Assembly: GCF_041227145.1 (NCBI RefSeq)
Contig: NZ_JBGFSP010000003.1
Span: 1,984,001-2,048,000, forward strand
Length of the DNA stretch: 64,000 bases
Source of the DNA: Bacteroides sp. AN502(2024)
GTDB lineage: Bacteria; Bacteroidota; Bacteroidia; Bacteroidales; Bacteroidaceae
Direction of reading: 5' to 3'
In this document: in pieces, positions 37,858-48,400 of the stretch
Layout: each line of letters opens with the position of its first letter
Position numbering within the stretch: the stretch's first letter is position 1
The notes under the pieces: model-generated
The model's input: only the letters and a program-made list of their open reading frames with translations
The model's database searches: none
Told to the model about the DNA's origin: nothing
Program-made: the position numbers and the translations under genes

Positions 37858-40800
37858 ATGAGAAACAAGATTAGATATATAAGACTGATAGGGTTCATAT
37901 TTGTCCTTATCGTTGGCTCTAGCCTGACTTTCGCACAGAATAAATCAAAGAGAAAGTCGATGAAGAAGCCTTTGGTGGAAATAGTTTCTATTGTTACCGA
38001 CGAGAAAGGTAGCCCGTTGAAGAATGTTTCTATCATTTGTGGAGAAGGCGCAGTTGTTCTGTATACAGATGCAAAGGGAAGTTTTCAGACGAAGGTCGAG
38101 AATGACGCAACCGTCATGGTAGAGGCTTTGGGATATGAAGATAAAGTGTATAAGTTGACAGGCAGCAATATCGTTCCTGAAAAGATTGTACTGAAGAAAG
38201 AGCCTCTGTTCCTGACCGAAGAAGCGTTAGTGAACAGAGCCGATGGTGGCAAGACGTATAAAGGGAATGAAGTAGGCGCAACGAGCGTACTGGAGAACGG
38301 AAAGTTCGGAACGTTCCCAGATTTGACGCTGACTAATATGCTGCAAGGTAAAATGTTAGGTTTACAGGTCCGTTCTACGGTCAGCGGATTGGGGAATAAT
38401 ACACCTGATTTATTTATCCGTGGCCAGCATGGTATGTCGGACAATACGGCTATCGTTATTATTGACGGTGTCGAACGTCCGGTAGCGGATCTGATTCCTG
38501 AAGAAATCGAGCGTATCGAGTTGCTGAAAGATGCCACTGCCAAGATTCTTTACGGAGCACGTGCTGCGAATGGGGTACTTTGGGTGACTACCCGCAGAGG
38601 AAAGGCCAACCGCCGCATTTATAATGCAACCGCTGAAGCGGGTGTGATACAGATGACGCGTACTCCTGATTTCCTGAATTCTTATCAGTATGCTAATCTG
38701 TATAATGAAGCGCGTGCAAACGACGGACTGACTCCTTACTATAATCAGAAACAACTGGAAGGATATAAAAACTCCAAAGGAGCCAATGACCTATTGTATC
38801 CGAACGTTGATCTGTACGATCAGTTGTTGAACAAGAATGCCAACTATCGGAAAGTATCGTTCGATATGACGGGGGGTACCGACAGAGTGCGTTATGCTTT
38901 GATTGCCGGATATGTAGGAGGTAGCGGATTTGAAGACGTTACCTATACTCCGCAACTGCACCGCCTGACTCTTCGCGGAAACCTCGATTTCAATGTAACG
39001 GATTTTCTGGCTATATCCGCAGATGTTGCCGGACGTATGGAGATGCGTAAATGGGGACAATTGGATTGTGGTCAGGTATTCACGGCTTTGTCTACGCATC
39101 GTCCGAATGAATACCCGCTGACTATGTCACCGGAAGAAACCGGACTGGCCAGTTCGGACGGAATTCCATTGTTCGGTGCAAGTCTGTTGCGTCCGATGAA
39201 TGCATACGCGGAAACGATGTACGGAGGATATACGGATGAACGTTATACACGCAGCCAGACCAATATCGGTTTGAAATTCGATCTTGATATGCTGATAAAA
39301 GGCTTGAAAGCCGGTGCTTTCCTTTCTTTCGACAACTATGATTACTTGCAACTCTCTTTGAGCAAAGTCTATCCGACGTATGCCATCAAGACATATCGTG
39401 ACTTTGCCGGTGAGGAACAAATCATGTATACTCAGATGAAGAAAACAGATGTAGCTACTTCACAAAGCAGGAAGTCAACTACCTTGCAACAGACATTGGG
39501 GTGGAACGCCTTTGCTGCATACGAGAATACATTCAACCAAAAGCACGATGTATCGGCACGGTTGACTTATATGTACTCGAAAACAACGAGTCAGGGAGTG
39601 GCTCAGGACATTATCAATGCCAACTATGCATTGCGTCTGAACTATATGTATGACCATCGCTATGTTGTGGAAGCGGATATGGCATTGATGGGAAGCAACC
39701 GCTTTAAACCGGGAAATAAATACTTCTTCTCTGCAGCAGGCGGTCTTGCCTGGATTCTAAGTAATGAAGATTTCTTGAAAGACAATGAATACGTGAACTT
39801 TCTGAAACTGAAAACCAGTGCCGGTGTTTTGGGATATGACAGAAGTACGGAACATTTATTGTATGAACGTGCCTGGGTACAAGACGGCAACTTCCGCTTT
39901 GGAACGACGAATAATGGTGCTACGGCTTACTATTCTACTTTTGTCCGTGCCGGTAATCCGAACCTGAAATGGGAAAAGGTGGCAGAATGGAACATCGGTG
40001 TGGAAGGTCTGTTCCTGAACAACCGCTTATATACCGAAATGAACTATTTTCGTGAGAAACATACGGACATCATTGGTTCTGTCGATGCCTCTTACGGGGA
40101 TTATACAGGCAACTTTACCTACCAGGATAATATGGGTTCCGTCTTGAATCACGGTATAGAAGGAATATTCACCTGGAGTGACCGTGTCAACGACTGGTCT
40201 TATTCGGTAGGAGCCAATTTCGTATGGTCAAAGAATAAAGTATTGAAATGGAACCAGGTGAAACATGGGGAGGAATATCGCTATACAGTGGGGCGTTCTA
40301 CCGATGCTATGATGGGACTGGCTGCCGAAGGATTATTGGGCAAAGATATAGACATTAACGGACATGCAGTCCAGACGTTTGCCGATTATCAGGAAGGCGA
40401 CATCGCCTACAAAGACCTGAACGGCGATAAGATCATTGACGGTCGTGACGTAAAGGAACTCGGCAATTCATTCCCGCGTACCACATTGGGTATCGACTTC
40501 AATGTAAATTACAAGGGCTGGGGATTGTATCTTCAGGGATATTCCGAATTGGGTGTTCACACCTGGGCAACGAATGCCTATTACTGGAACAATGGAGAAG
40601 GTAAATACTCCAAACTGGCATTAGACCGTTATCATCCGGTAAACAACCCGACCGGAAGTTATCCGCGCCTGACAACTACTGCCGGTGCGAACAATTTCCG
40701 CAATTCTTCTTTCTGGTTGAAGAATACAAGCTTCTTCCGTATGAAGAATGTTGAATTGAGCTACACGTTCAATCAGTTCTCCTCGAGTTCGGTAGTGAAG

Positions 40801-40941
40801 AAGATGAAGATTTTTGCTCGTGGTGCAAACTTGTTCGTGCTTTCTTCCGTGAAGGATTTGGATCCTGAATTGCTGAATGCCGGTGTGACAAACTATCCGG
40901 TGACGCGTACTTTTACAGGCGGAGTCTCTTTTGTATTTTAA
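37858..40941 (+). CDS. SusC-like TonB-dependent transporter 2, divergent
   Basis: The 1027-residue protein has a signal peptide (to about 25) and a carboxypeptidase-like domain (about 40-115), followed by a plug (TLTNMLQGKMLGLQVRST; AIVIIDGVERPVADL; EEIERIELLKDATAKILYGA; GVLWVTTRRGK) and a barrel ending GGVSFVF. It lacks the usual VVVGYG box between the N-domain and plug, having LTEEALVNRADGGKTYKG instead. Such variants form a distinct SusC subgroup and may use another TonB-contact sequence. It starts 22 nt after SusD 1 and pairs with SusD 2. Two different pairs in one operon suggest two related ligands or sequential sizes. Confidence 0.92.
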   Translation: MRNKIRYIRLIGFIFVLIVGSSLTFAQNKSKRKSMKKPLVEIVSIVTDEKGSPLKNVSIICGEGAVVLYTDAKGSFQTKVENDATVMVEALGYEDKVYKLTGSNIVPEKIVLKKEPLFLTEEALVNRADGGKTYKGNEVGATSVLENGKFGTFPDLTLTNMLQGKMLGLQVRSTVSGLGNNTPDLFIRGQHGMSDNTAIVIIDGVERPVADLIPEEIERIELLKDATAKILYGARAANGVLWVTTRRGKANRRIYNATAEAGVIQMTRTPDFLNSYQYANLYNEARANDGLTPYYNQKQLEGYKNSKGANDLLYPNVDLYDQLLNKNANYRKVSFDMTGGTDRVRYALIAGYVGGSGFEDVTYTPQLHRLTLRGNLDFNVTDFLAISADVAGRMEMRKWGQLDCGQVFTALSTHRPNEYPLTMSPEETGLASSDGIPLFGASLLRPMNAYAETMYGGYTDERYTRSQTNIGLKFDLDMLIKGLKAGAFLSFDNYDYLQLSLSKVYPTYAIKTYRDFAGEEQIMYTQMKKTDVATSQSRKSTTLQQTLGWNAFAAYENTFNQKHDVSARLTYMYSKTTSQGVAQDIINANYALRLNYMYDHRYVVEADMALMGSNRFKPGNKYFFSAAGGLAWILSNEDFLKDNEYVNFLKLKTSAGVLGYDRSTEHLLYERAWVQDGNFRFGTTNNGATAYYSTFVRAGNPNLKWEKVAEWNIGVEGLFLNNRLYTEMNYFREKHTDIIGSVDASYGDYTGNFTYQDNMGSVLNHGIEGIFTWSDRVNDWSYSVGANFVWSKNKVLKWNQVKHGEEYRYTVGRSTDAMMGLAAEGLLGKDIDINGHAVQTFADYQEGDIAYKDLNGDKIIDGRDVKELGNSFPRTTLGIDFNVNYKGWGLYLQGYSELGVHTWATNAYYWNNGEGKYSKLALDRYHPVNNPTGSYPRLTTTAGANNFRNSSFWLKNTSFFRMKNVELSYTFNQFSSSSVVKKMKIFARGANLFVLSSVKDLDPELLNAGVTNYPVTRTFTGGVSFVF

Positions 40942-40966
40942 TTTTAAACAATTAATAGATGGCAAT

Positions 40967-42763
40967 ATGAAATATATATTAGGAAGTTGCGTTTTAGCAG
41001 GTCTGTTTCTCTTTTGTGCTTGTGACGACACATTGGATACAAAGGTGACATGGCAGATCGGAGACTCTGATACTTGGAGAGTGCCGGAACTTGCTCAAGG
41101 CGTACTATATAAAGCTTATAATGGCATAGCCAACCGTCCGGATTGTTTTGACAATAACTTTCTGGATTGTGCTACTGATAATGCAGTGACTAATTTGCGC
41201 AGCTCTTCTGTCTATAAATTAAGTATGGGCGGTATGACGGCGTTTAACAACCCGATCGGAAACTGGAGCAATGCGTACAACATGCTGAACTATGTAAACT
41301 CTTTCCTCGAAAACGGCCTGACCGACCAAGTTCAGTACAACTGCGCTGATCCGGAAGTGGATAAGCAAATCAAGCTGCGTCTGAAAGGTGAATCGTATTT
41401 CCTGCGTGCATGGTGGCATTTTGAGCTATTGAAGATGTACGGTGGAAAGGCGAAGAATGGAAAAGCGTTGGGTATTCCGTTGGCAGATCATTTTATTTCG
41501 CAGGATGAGGCCGCACAAAACGGTGAGTTTCTCCGTCCTACTTATCAGGCAACAATCGATTTTATCATTAACGATTTGGATAATGCCATCGAATTATTGC
41601 CGAACGTATATCAGGGAGATGACCTAGAGTTTGGTAATACACAAATCGGCCGTGCTACGAAAGCGGCGGCAGCTGTTCTGAAAAGTCGCGCGCTTTTATA
41701 TAGCGCAAGCCCTGCCATGCAGGATGATGACGTAACGAAAATCACCGGCATGGGACAATTCGAAATACTGAATCCTACGGTTTATCAGGCAAAATGGGAA
41801 GCGGTAGCCAAAGAGATCAATAAGATTTTGGGCATGGAAGGTTTCGGAACTTATGTTCCTGTTACGGCTTCCTCCATTGCCGATGTGAAGACCGAAAGTT
41901 CCGATTATGCTTTCCGCAAATATTTTAATAGTAATCTACTGGAAGGTCTTCATTTCCCACCGTTCTACTACGGAAGTGCCCGTGCCACTCCTTCTCATAA
42001 TCTGGTAAAGGCTTTTTATGCGAAGAATGGCTATCCGGCAACCGATGTTCGTTCCGGTGTCGATCTGTCTGATCCAGATTTCGATCTGACACAGCTCTAT
42101 GCCGTGCTGGATAATCGTTTTGCACTGAATGTCTATTATCATAGTGCTATATTTGGCGATTCCGGCCAGCCGTTGGATATGTCCGAGGGTGGAAAAGATT
42201 CTCCTTCGTTTAGTGAGAATGCTACACGTACCGGTTATTACCTGGCTAAATTTGTTTCCAAGAAATCGGCTATGCTGAATCCGATTCAGACATTAAACTC
42301 GGTTCATTACAATCCTTTGTTACGGAAATCGGAAGTTCTTCTTAACTTTGCCGAAGCTGCCAATGAGGCTTGGGGCAACCCGACGGTGAAAGCCGAAGGA
42401 TGTCTGTATTCTGCATACGAAATATTGAAAACAATCCGTTCGCAAGCCGGGGGTATCAACTTTGATCTTTATCTGGATGAAATGGCTCAAAGTAAGGACT
42501 CGTTCAGAAAGCTGATTCAGAACGAACGTCGCTTGGAATTTACTTTTGAGAATCATCGTTATTTTGATATGCGTCGCTGGGTATTGCCATTGAACGAAGA
42601 GGTGGAGGGAGTGGCCGTTACCCGCAATGAGGACGGTACATTCAGCTTCAAAGTACAGAAAGTGGAACAACGGAAATATGAAGTGAAAAACTATTTCATG
42701 CCGCTACCGTATGCAGAGCTGGAAAAGAATAAGAATCTAATGAATAATCAGGGTTGGGAATGA
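40967..42763 (+). CDS. SusD-like surface glycan-binding lipoprotein 2
   Basis: SusD-family protein of 598 residues from ATG 40967, chosen because it gives a clean lipoprotein signal (MKYILGSCVLAGLFLFCACDD); a longer frame from 40931 would overlap the SusC stop and bury the signal. SusD features include KGESYFLRAWWHFELLKMYGG (N-terminal TPR region), SRALLYSASPAM and the C-terminal IQNERRLEFTFENHRYFDMRRW. It is expected to cap SusC-like protein 2. A 29-nt gap separates it from the next lipoprotein. Confidence 0.93.
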   Translation: MKYILGSCVLAGLFLFCACDDTLDTKVTWQIGDSDTWRVPELAQGVLYKAYNGIANRPDCFDNNFLDCATDNAVTNLRSSSVYKLSMGGMTAFNNPIGNWSNAYNMLNYVNSFLENGLTDQVQYNCADPEVDKQIKLRLKGESYFLRAWWHFELLKMYGGKAKNGKALGIPLADHFISQDEAAQNGEFLRPTYQATIDFIINDLDNAIELLPNVYQGDDLEFGNTQIGRATKAAAAVLKSRALLYSASPAMQDDDVTKITGMGQFEILNPTVYQAKWEAVAKEINKILGMEGFGTYVPVTASSIADVKTESSDYAFRKYFNSNLLEGLHFPPFYYGSARATPSHNLVKAFYAKNGYPATDVRSGVDLSDPDFDLTQLYAVLDNRFALNVYYHSAIFGDSGQPLDMSEGGKDSPSFSENATRTGYYLAKFVSKKSAMLNPIQTLNSVHYNPLLRKSEVLLNFAEAANEAWGNPTVKAEGCLYSAYEILKTIRSQAGGINFDLYLDEMAQSKDSFRKLIQNERRLEFTFENHRYFDMRRWVLPLNEEVEGVAVTRNEDGTFSFKVQKVEQRKYEVKNYFMPLPYAELEKNKNLMNNQGWE

Positions 42764-42792
42764 TATGCTGTTGATATAAATACTTATTTACA

Positions 42793-43695
42793 ATGAAAAG
42801 ACTAAATATATTATGGATAGGGCTGATAAGCGTTCTGATGACTGCTTGTTATGACGATTATGAAAAGGACTACGATAAGAGTTCTGTGTACTTTGCTTCG
42901 CAAAAACCTTTGCGGACACTGGTAGCCGACACAGATATGTCGATAAAGGTGGGAGTGGCTATTGGTGGTAAAAGGGAGGTGCATACCGATGATTGGGTTA
43001 CGTTCGAGATCGATCCGTCTTTACTGGATGGTACGGGCTTGACACTGATGCCGGAAAACTATTATCAGTTGGCTAATCCGAACAAGATGACAATTAGCAA
43101 TCCGAATCTGGCAATAGCAGATGTGAAAGTGACTTTCTCTGATGCCTTCTATAATGACAATGCCGCTTTGAATAAGCACTATGCAATCCCTTTCCGTTTG
43201 GTCGATCACAATCAGGATGGAGTAACCACCGATGTGAATGGCAATTTGAAGGATTACAGTATTGTAGTAGTCAAGTTCGTCAGTCAGTATCACGGCACCT
43301 ACTTTGTGAAAGGGAAAGTTACCAACTTATCCACCCAGCAGGTGACTGAATACAATAACAAGGATTTGAGTCAGAATATGACCCGCGACTTTGTTTCATT
43401 AGGCAGAAACAAGGTACGCAGACCGGGCTTCGGACAAACGTTGGAAAACAATGAATCAGTGATTCTGACAGTCAATTCAGATGGAAGTGTTACTATCGAG
43501 GCTGGGGGAAGTGTCGCTATCGAAGATGCATCCGCCACATTAGATCCTTCAGCTGAATCGCTGGATTTTGTAGGGAAACAGCCTAAGTTTACGCTTTCTT
43601 ATAAATATACGAAAGGCGGTGTTACTTATCAGGTCAATGAAGAACTGATTCGTCGTCAGAATCCGGAAGCCGATTTACGCTTCCAGGAATGGTAA
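42793..43695 (+). CDS. DUF1735/DUF4361-type surface lipoprotein (probable SGBP)
   Basis: The 300-residue lipoprotein (lipobox LMTACYD, Cys about 19) has an N-terminal DUF1735-like beta domain (about 25-155: SSVYFASQKPLRTLVAD; GVAIGGKREVHTDDWVTFEI) and a C-terminal DUF4361-like domain (about 165-300: YHGTYFVKGKVTNLST; LRFQEW at the end). Such proteins follow SusC/D genes and usually act as surface glycan-binding proteins. It is the last gene of the first PUL operon. Confidence 0.85.
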   Translation: MKRLNILWIGLISVLMTACYDDYEKDYDKSSVYFASQKPLRTLVADTDMSIKVGVAIGGKREVHTDDWVTFEIDPSLLDGTGLTLMPENYYQLANPNKMTISNPNLAIADVKVTFSDAFYNDNAALNKHYAIPFRLVDHNQDGVTTDVNGNLKDYSIVVVKFVSQYHGTYFVKGKVTNLSTQQVTEYNNKDLSQNMTRDFVSLGRNKVRRPGFGQTLENNESVILTVNSDGSVTIEAGGSVAIEDASATLDPSAESLDFVGKQPKFTLSYKYTKGGVTYQVNEELIRRQNPEADLRFQEW

Positions 43696-43813
43696 AAGAG
43701 GAGCAATAAAAGTTGATAAAATAGGTATTAATCAATTTATAAGTGTCCACAGTTGCAGTTTTAGATACAAACACGAACCAGTGTAGTGCTGCGACAAATT
43801 TTTCGCAAGATGT

Positions 43814-43899
43814 TTTTGGGCACGGATTACACGGATTTCGCGGTTTTAAGAAATCAACTAATTAAAAACCATGTTAATCTGTGTAATCCGTGCCCAAAA
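43814..43899. repeat. Long inverted repeat (24-bp arms) at the end of PUL operon 1
   Basis: TTTTGGGCACGGATTACACGG onwards (from 43814) is mirrored by AATCTGTGTAATCCGTGCCC and AAAA (43876-43899) with one mismatch and a loop of about 38 nt. It could act as a strong terminator or be a dispersed repeat. The 362-bp gap 43696-44057 also carries two direct copies of AAAACATTTGGTGGA (43971-43985 and 44002-44016) just upstream of and overlapping the next promoter. Confidence 0.6.
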
Positions 43900-44008
43900 T
43901 ATATTCCTTTCTTAGATGGCAAACAGCCGAGTTTGCCAAAGAATTAGTGGATATCGGCAAATCTATATAAAAACATTTGGTGGATAACGGCATTTTGGCT
44001 TAAAACAT

Positions 44009-44039
44009 TTGGTGGAATCGAATTCAAGGAGTATATTTG
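44009..44039 (+). promoter_or_regulatory. Consensus promoter for the DUF4143 ATPase gene
   Basis: TTG (44009-44011), a 20-nt spacer and TATATTTG (44032-44039) fit the consensus exactly. Transcription would begin about 12 nt before the ATG, an almost leaderless mRNA. The second AAAACATTTGGTGGA copy overlaps the -33 element. Confidence 0.6.
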
Positions 44040-44057
44040 CTATTAAAATTGTAATCA

Positions 44058-45404
44058 ATGGGAGATAATACAATCTATTTCAAGAGAAAAATGTACGACG
44101 CCATGCTAAAATGGAAATCCGAGCGTAATGGTGATACTGCTTTACTGATACAAGGAGCACGCCGTATAGGTAAATCTACAATAGCGGAGGAATTTGCCCG
44201 TAATGAGTATAAATCATACATTTTGATAGACTTTTCAAAAGTATCTGAGGAGGTAAGTGATTTATTCAATGATATTTCAGATTTGAATTATCTGTTCCTT
44301 AGATTGCAATTTATTTACCAAGTGCATTTACATGAAAGAGAATCGGTAATTATATTTGATGAGGTGCAGTTGCAACCTCTCGCAAGACAAGCTATCAAAC
44401 ATTTGGTGAAAGATCATCGATATGATTATATTGAAACAGGTTCATTGATATCCGTCCGCTCGAAGAGTCGCAATATAATCATCCCAAGTGAAGAGACAAA
44501 AGTTAATATGTACCCTATGGATTATGAGGAGTTTAGATGGGCCCTTGGTGATACAACGACCATTCCATTATTACGTACTACTTTTGAAAAGAAGATGCCA
44601 TTAGGAGATGCTGTTCATCGCAAACTTATGCGAGATTTTCGTCTGTATATGCTTGTGGGAGGGATGCCACAAGCTGTAGCGGCATATATTAAAACGAATA
44701 ATTTTTCAGATGTTGATTTGGCAAAGCGAGATATCATTGCTCTATATGAAGAAGATTTTGGGAAAATTGATGATTCAGGAAGAGCTAAAGCGATGTATGA
44801 TGCAATACCTGCCCAGTTAAGCAGGAATACATTACGCTACCAGGTAGGCAAAGCTATTCCGGATGAAAAAGTAGAAAGGGTAATAAACATCGTAAAGGAT
44901 ATGGAGGATTCGATGACAACTAACATTGCATTCCATACAGATGACCCGAACGCAGGCTTAGCTCTGACAAAAAATGAAGAATACTTCAAGATGTACGCAT
45001 CAGATACAGGTTTGTTTGTTACGCTTGCATTTATGGATAGCAATTATACAGAAAATATTATATATAATAAGTTACTAAACGATAAACTTAGTACTAATTT
45101 AGGATATGTATACGAGAATGTCATCGCCCAAATGTTAAAGGCTGCAGGAAAGAATTTATTCTATCATACAATTCCATACGCCGAAGGAAAGAAGTATTAT
45201 GAGGTTGATTTTATCATTGCTGATAAGCATAAGATATCCCCTATTGAGGTGAAATCCTCGGGGTACAAGTCTCACAAATCATTAGACGAGTTCTGCATTA
45301 AATTCTCTGATCGTATAATGAATAAGTATTTGATATATACAAAAGATTTAAAAAGGGGAAATGGCATTGATTATATTCCGGTCTACATGACAATGTTTTT
45401 ATAG
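44058..45404 (+). CDS. AAA_14/DUF4143 family ATPase
   Basis: The 448-residue cytosolic protein has a P-loop GARRIGKST (about 34-42) and Walker B SVIIFDEVQ (about 96-104) in an AAA_14 domain. A DUF4143 C-terminal domain follows (about 200-440), ending in a PD-(D/E)xK-like stretch, YEVDFIIADKHKISPIEVKSS, with D, E and K in nuclease-like spacing. The role of this widespread family is not established; a nucleic-acid-linked function has been proposed. It has its own promoter between the PUL operon and the leftward HTCS (6 nt between stops), so it is probably a recent insert, not a PUL component. A second, distinct member is at 62637. Confidence 0.85.
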   Translation: MGDNTIYFKRKMYDAMLKWKSERNGDTALLIQGARRIGKSTIAEEFARNEYKSYILIDFSKVSEEVSDLFNDISDLNYLFLRLQFIYQVHLHERESVIIFDEVQLQPLARQAIKHLVKDHRYDYIETGSLISVRSKSRNIIIPSEETKVNMYPMDYEEFRWALGDTTTIPLLRTTFEKKMPLGDAVHRKLMRDFRLYMLVGGMPQAVAAYIKTNNFSDVDLAKRDIIALYEEDFGKIDDSGRAKAMYDAIPAQLSRNTLRYQVGKAIPDEKVERVINIVKDMEDSMTTNIAFHTDDPNAGLALTKNEEYFKMYASDTGLFVTLAFMDSNYTENIIYNKLLNDKLSTNLGYVYENVIAQMLKAAGKNLFYHTIPYAEGKKYYEVDFIIADKHKISPIEVKSSGYKSHKSLDEFCIKFSDRIMNKYLIYTKDLKRGNGIDYIPVYMTMFL

Positions 45405-45410
45405 CAGCAA

Positions 45411-48400
45411 TTATAACTTTAGCTGTTTGAGAAACTCGGTCGGAGTGATATTAAATTCCTTTTTGAAACATTTTGTAAAGTAGTTCGGGTCTGATATACC
45501 GACAGCGAATGAAGCTTCGGAAACATTCATGCCGTTCAGTAAATGGGTTTTAGCTTCCTTCATCTTGATGGTACGTATAAACTGTGTGATGGAGCATCCC
45601 GTGAGCGATTTCAGTTTCATGTGCAGCAGGCTACGGCTGATACGAAGATGAGCTGTGATTTCGGTTACTCCGAAGTCTTCCTTGGTTAGGTTCGCCATAA
45701 TAAGCTCCACCAGTTCTTTCATAAATACCTCATCTCTTGGATTGTTGGTGATTTGTTTGATGTTCAGTTCCTCCGCCTGTTTGAAGTGTTCGATATTCTG
45801 CTTCCGGCTCTTTTGAATATTCTGTACCAGCAACTCCAGATTCTTGGCGTTGAAAGGTTTGGTGATATACGCATCGGCTCCCCGCAGGTAACCTTCCGTA
45901 TGGTCGTTTTCATCCGTCTTGGCAGTCAGGAGGATGACGGGGATATGGCTGGTCGCTACGTCTTGCTTGACACGTTCCGTGAATTCCAAGCCGTCCATCA
46001 CCGGCATCATTATATCCGATATAATGAGATTAGGCAGCTGTTTGGCTATCTTCTTGCAGGCTTCCGCACCGTTATACACCCGTATAATATCATATTTCTC
46101 ACTGAATATGCTGGCGAGATAATCATTCATCTCTTTATTGTCCTCCACAATCATGATAGATTCCCTGCAGGAGTCTTTCTCTTTGTTGGTCAGCTTTTCG
46201 GGGATGAGTTCGATGGTTTCCTTGATTCGCTGGTTATATTTCTGTATTTCTTCGGTCGTGATGTTTTCGGACGAGCGTTCATCGGGGCTATAAGCATCTT
46301 CCGATACATTCAGAGTAACAATAAAGTCCGAACCTTCGTTGACTTCGCTTTCTACCCGGATTTCACCTTTGTGCATGTGTATGAGCGAACGCGTAAGCGA
46401 TAATCCCAGTCCGAATCCTTCGCGATGGTCGCGCTTCTCAACTTGGTAATAACTTTCAAATATTTGTTCTTGAGCTTCTTTAGGAATCCCCCTGCCATTG
46501 TCTTTTACAGAAATTTGCACAAATGTCCCTTTCTCTTCTTTTGTCAGTTTGGCACTCAACTTGACGTATCCGCCGGACTGGGTATATTTAAATGCGTTTG
46601 AGAGCAAGTTATAAAGAATCCGTTCCAGCTTGGAGGGAGAGAACCATACTTCCTCTTCGGTGTCTTCCAGATTGATGATAAAGTCAATTTCCCGTTCTCC
46701 GGCTACAATGTCGAAGATGTGCGACAGTTCTTCCAGGAAGTGCATGATGTCTCCTTTCCGGACGCTGATACGCATTTGTTTCATCTCGATTTTACTGAAT
46801 GTCAATAGTTCGTTAATCAGATAATTCATCCGGTTGGCATTGCGATAGACGACTTCCAGTTTTTCTTTATCGTTGTTGCTGATTTGTGGCTGCTGGATCA
46901 ACCGTTGCAGAGGTGATAAAATCAGGGTTAGCGGAGTTTTCAGATCATGAGAAATGTATGTGAAGAAATTGATTTTCTGTCGATTCATATTTTCTATGTT
47001 GACGCGCTGTTCATGCTCTGTTTTCAGTCGCATGAGCAGGATGATACGCGTTTTGGTATATCTGTATGCGGCGTAAATGATGAATAGAAGGAGTAGTACA
47101 TAAATTAAATATGCTTCCGGAGAGAGCCACCAGGGAGGAAGGATGCTGATGGTAAGGTTCTTTTGCCCCGTTTCGTCCCAGTAGATACCGTCTTTGCTGG
47201 CTTTGATCTTTAAGATATATCTTCCCGAAGGCAGATTGGAGAAGCGTACCTGATGCTGGTTGCCTACAAACTGCCAGTCCTTGTCGATGCCTTCCATTTT
47301 CATCGCATATTGAGTGTTGTCGGTATATTGATAATTCAATCCGGAATATTCGAGACGCAGGGATTGGGCTTGTTCGTGCGTCAGGGTGATTTCTGTCAGT
47401 TCGGAGACGGAGGAAGGGATGGACGCCTTCTTATTGTTGGGTGACATATATTCGCTGTTGCTCCAAATGGCGGTTAGTGCAATGTTGAAATGTGGATTGA
47501 CGGAGTGTACCTGTTCCGGATAGAAAGAAATCATACCGTTGATGGTTCCGAAATATAGTTCTCCGTCAGGCTTTTTGCAGGCGGAGGAGTAGTTAAATTG
47601 ATTGATGGGCAATCCGTCGGCCGTGGTATATCGGTCAATGCTTCCTGTTGAGGAATTGATACAACAAAGTCCATTTCCGGTACCTACCCAGATATTACTC
47701 ATTTCATCTTCTATGATGCCTTTAATGGCATTGGAGCCCAACTGCTCTTTGCTGTAAGAAGCGATGATATTTCCATTGCGGTCTGATACATAAAGCCCGT
47801 TGTTGTCTGTTCCTATCCATATCCGTTGATGTGAATCGGGGTAGATATAGGTTATGTAGAGATCGGTGTACGGCAAGATAGGGAGCGAGGTAACTTTCAG
47901 TGTATGGGTGTTTATCTGGAACATACTGCCTTTTCGCGTTCCTGCCCAAAGTATGCTGTCATTGAATTGTACCAAGTTAAATACACGTAGCGGTGAAATC
48001 TTTTCCGGACGGGCATTGGCTTTTTTCTTGTCGATCAGGAATAAGCCTGAAGGACCTCCATACCAAACGTGGTCATTCTTGTCTCCGATGATGCAGAAGC
48101 CGGACGAAACTTGCTCCGATAATAGATTATAGTTCACCGTGCGGTTCAGATGCGGTATATAGTGAAGAGCTCCTTTCAGGAACAATCCGAGCCATAGGCT
48201 GTTATCTTTGTCGAGCCATAGAGAGTGTATGTTCTTGGCGTATATTTGCATCTGTTTGTGAAGCCGTTCGGCGCGGGTAATCTCTTTTTTACTGTTCAGG
48301 TAATTCAGTCCGCCATCCTCTGTGGCGATGTACAAACCGTTGTCCGGCGCATTGATAATCTGGCGGACTGCTTTTCCGCTCAAATGATTGAAGCTGCTTC

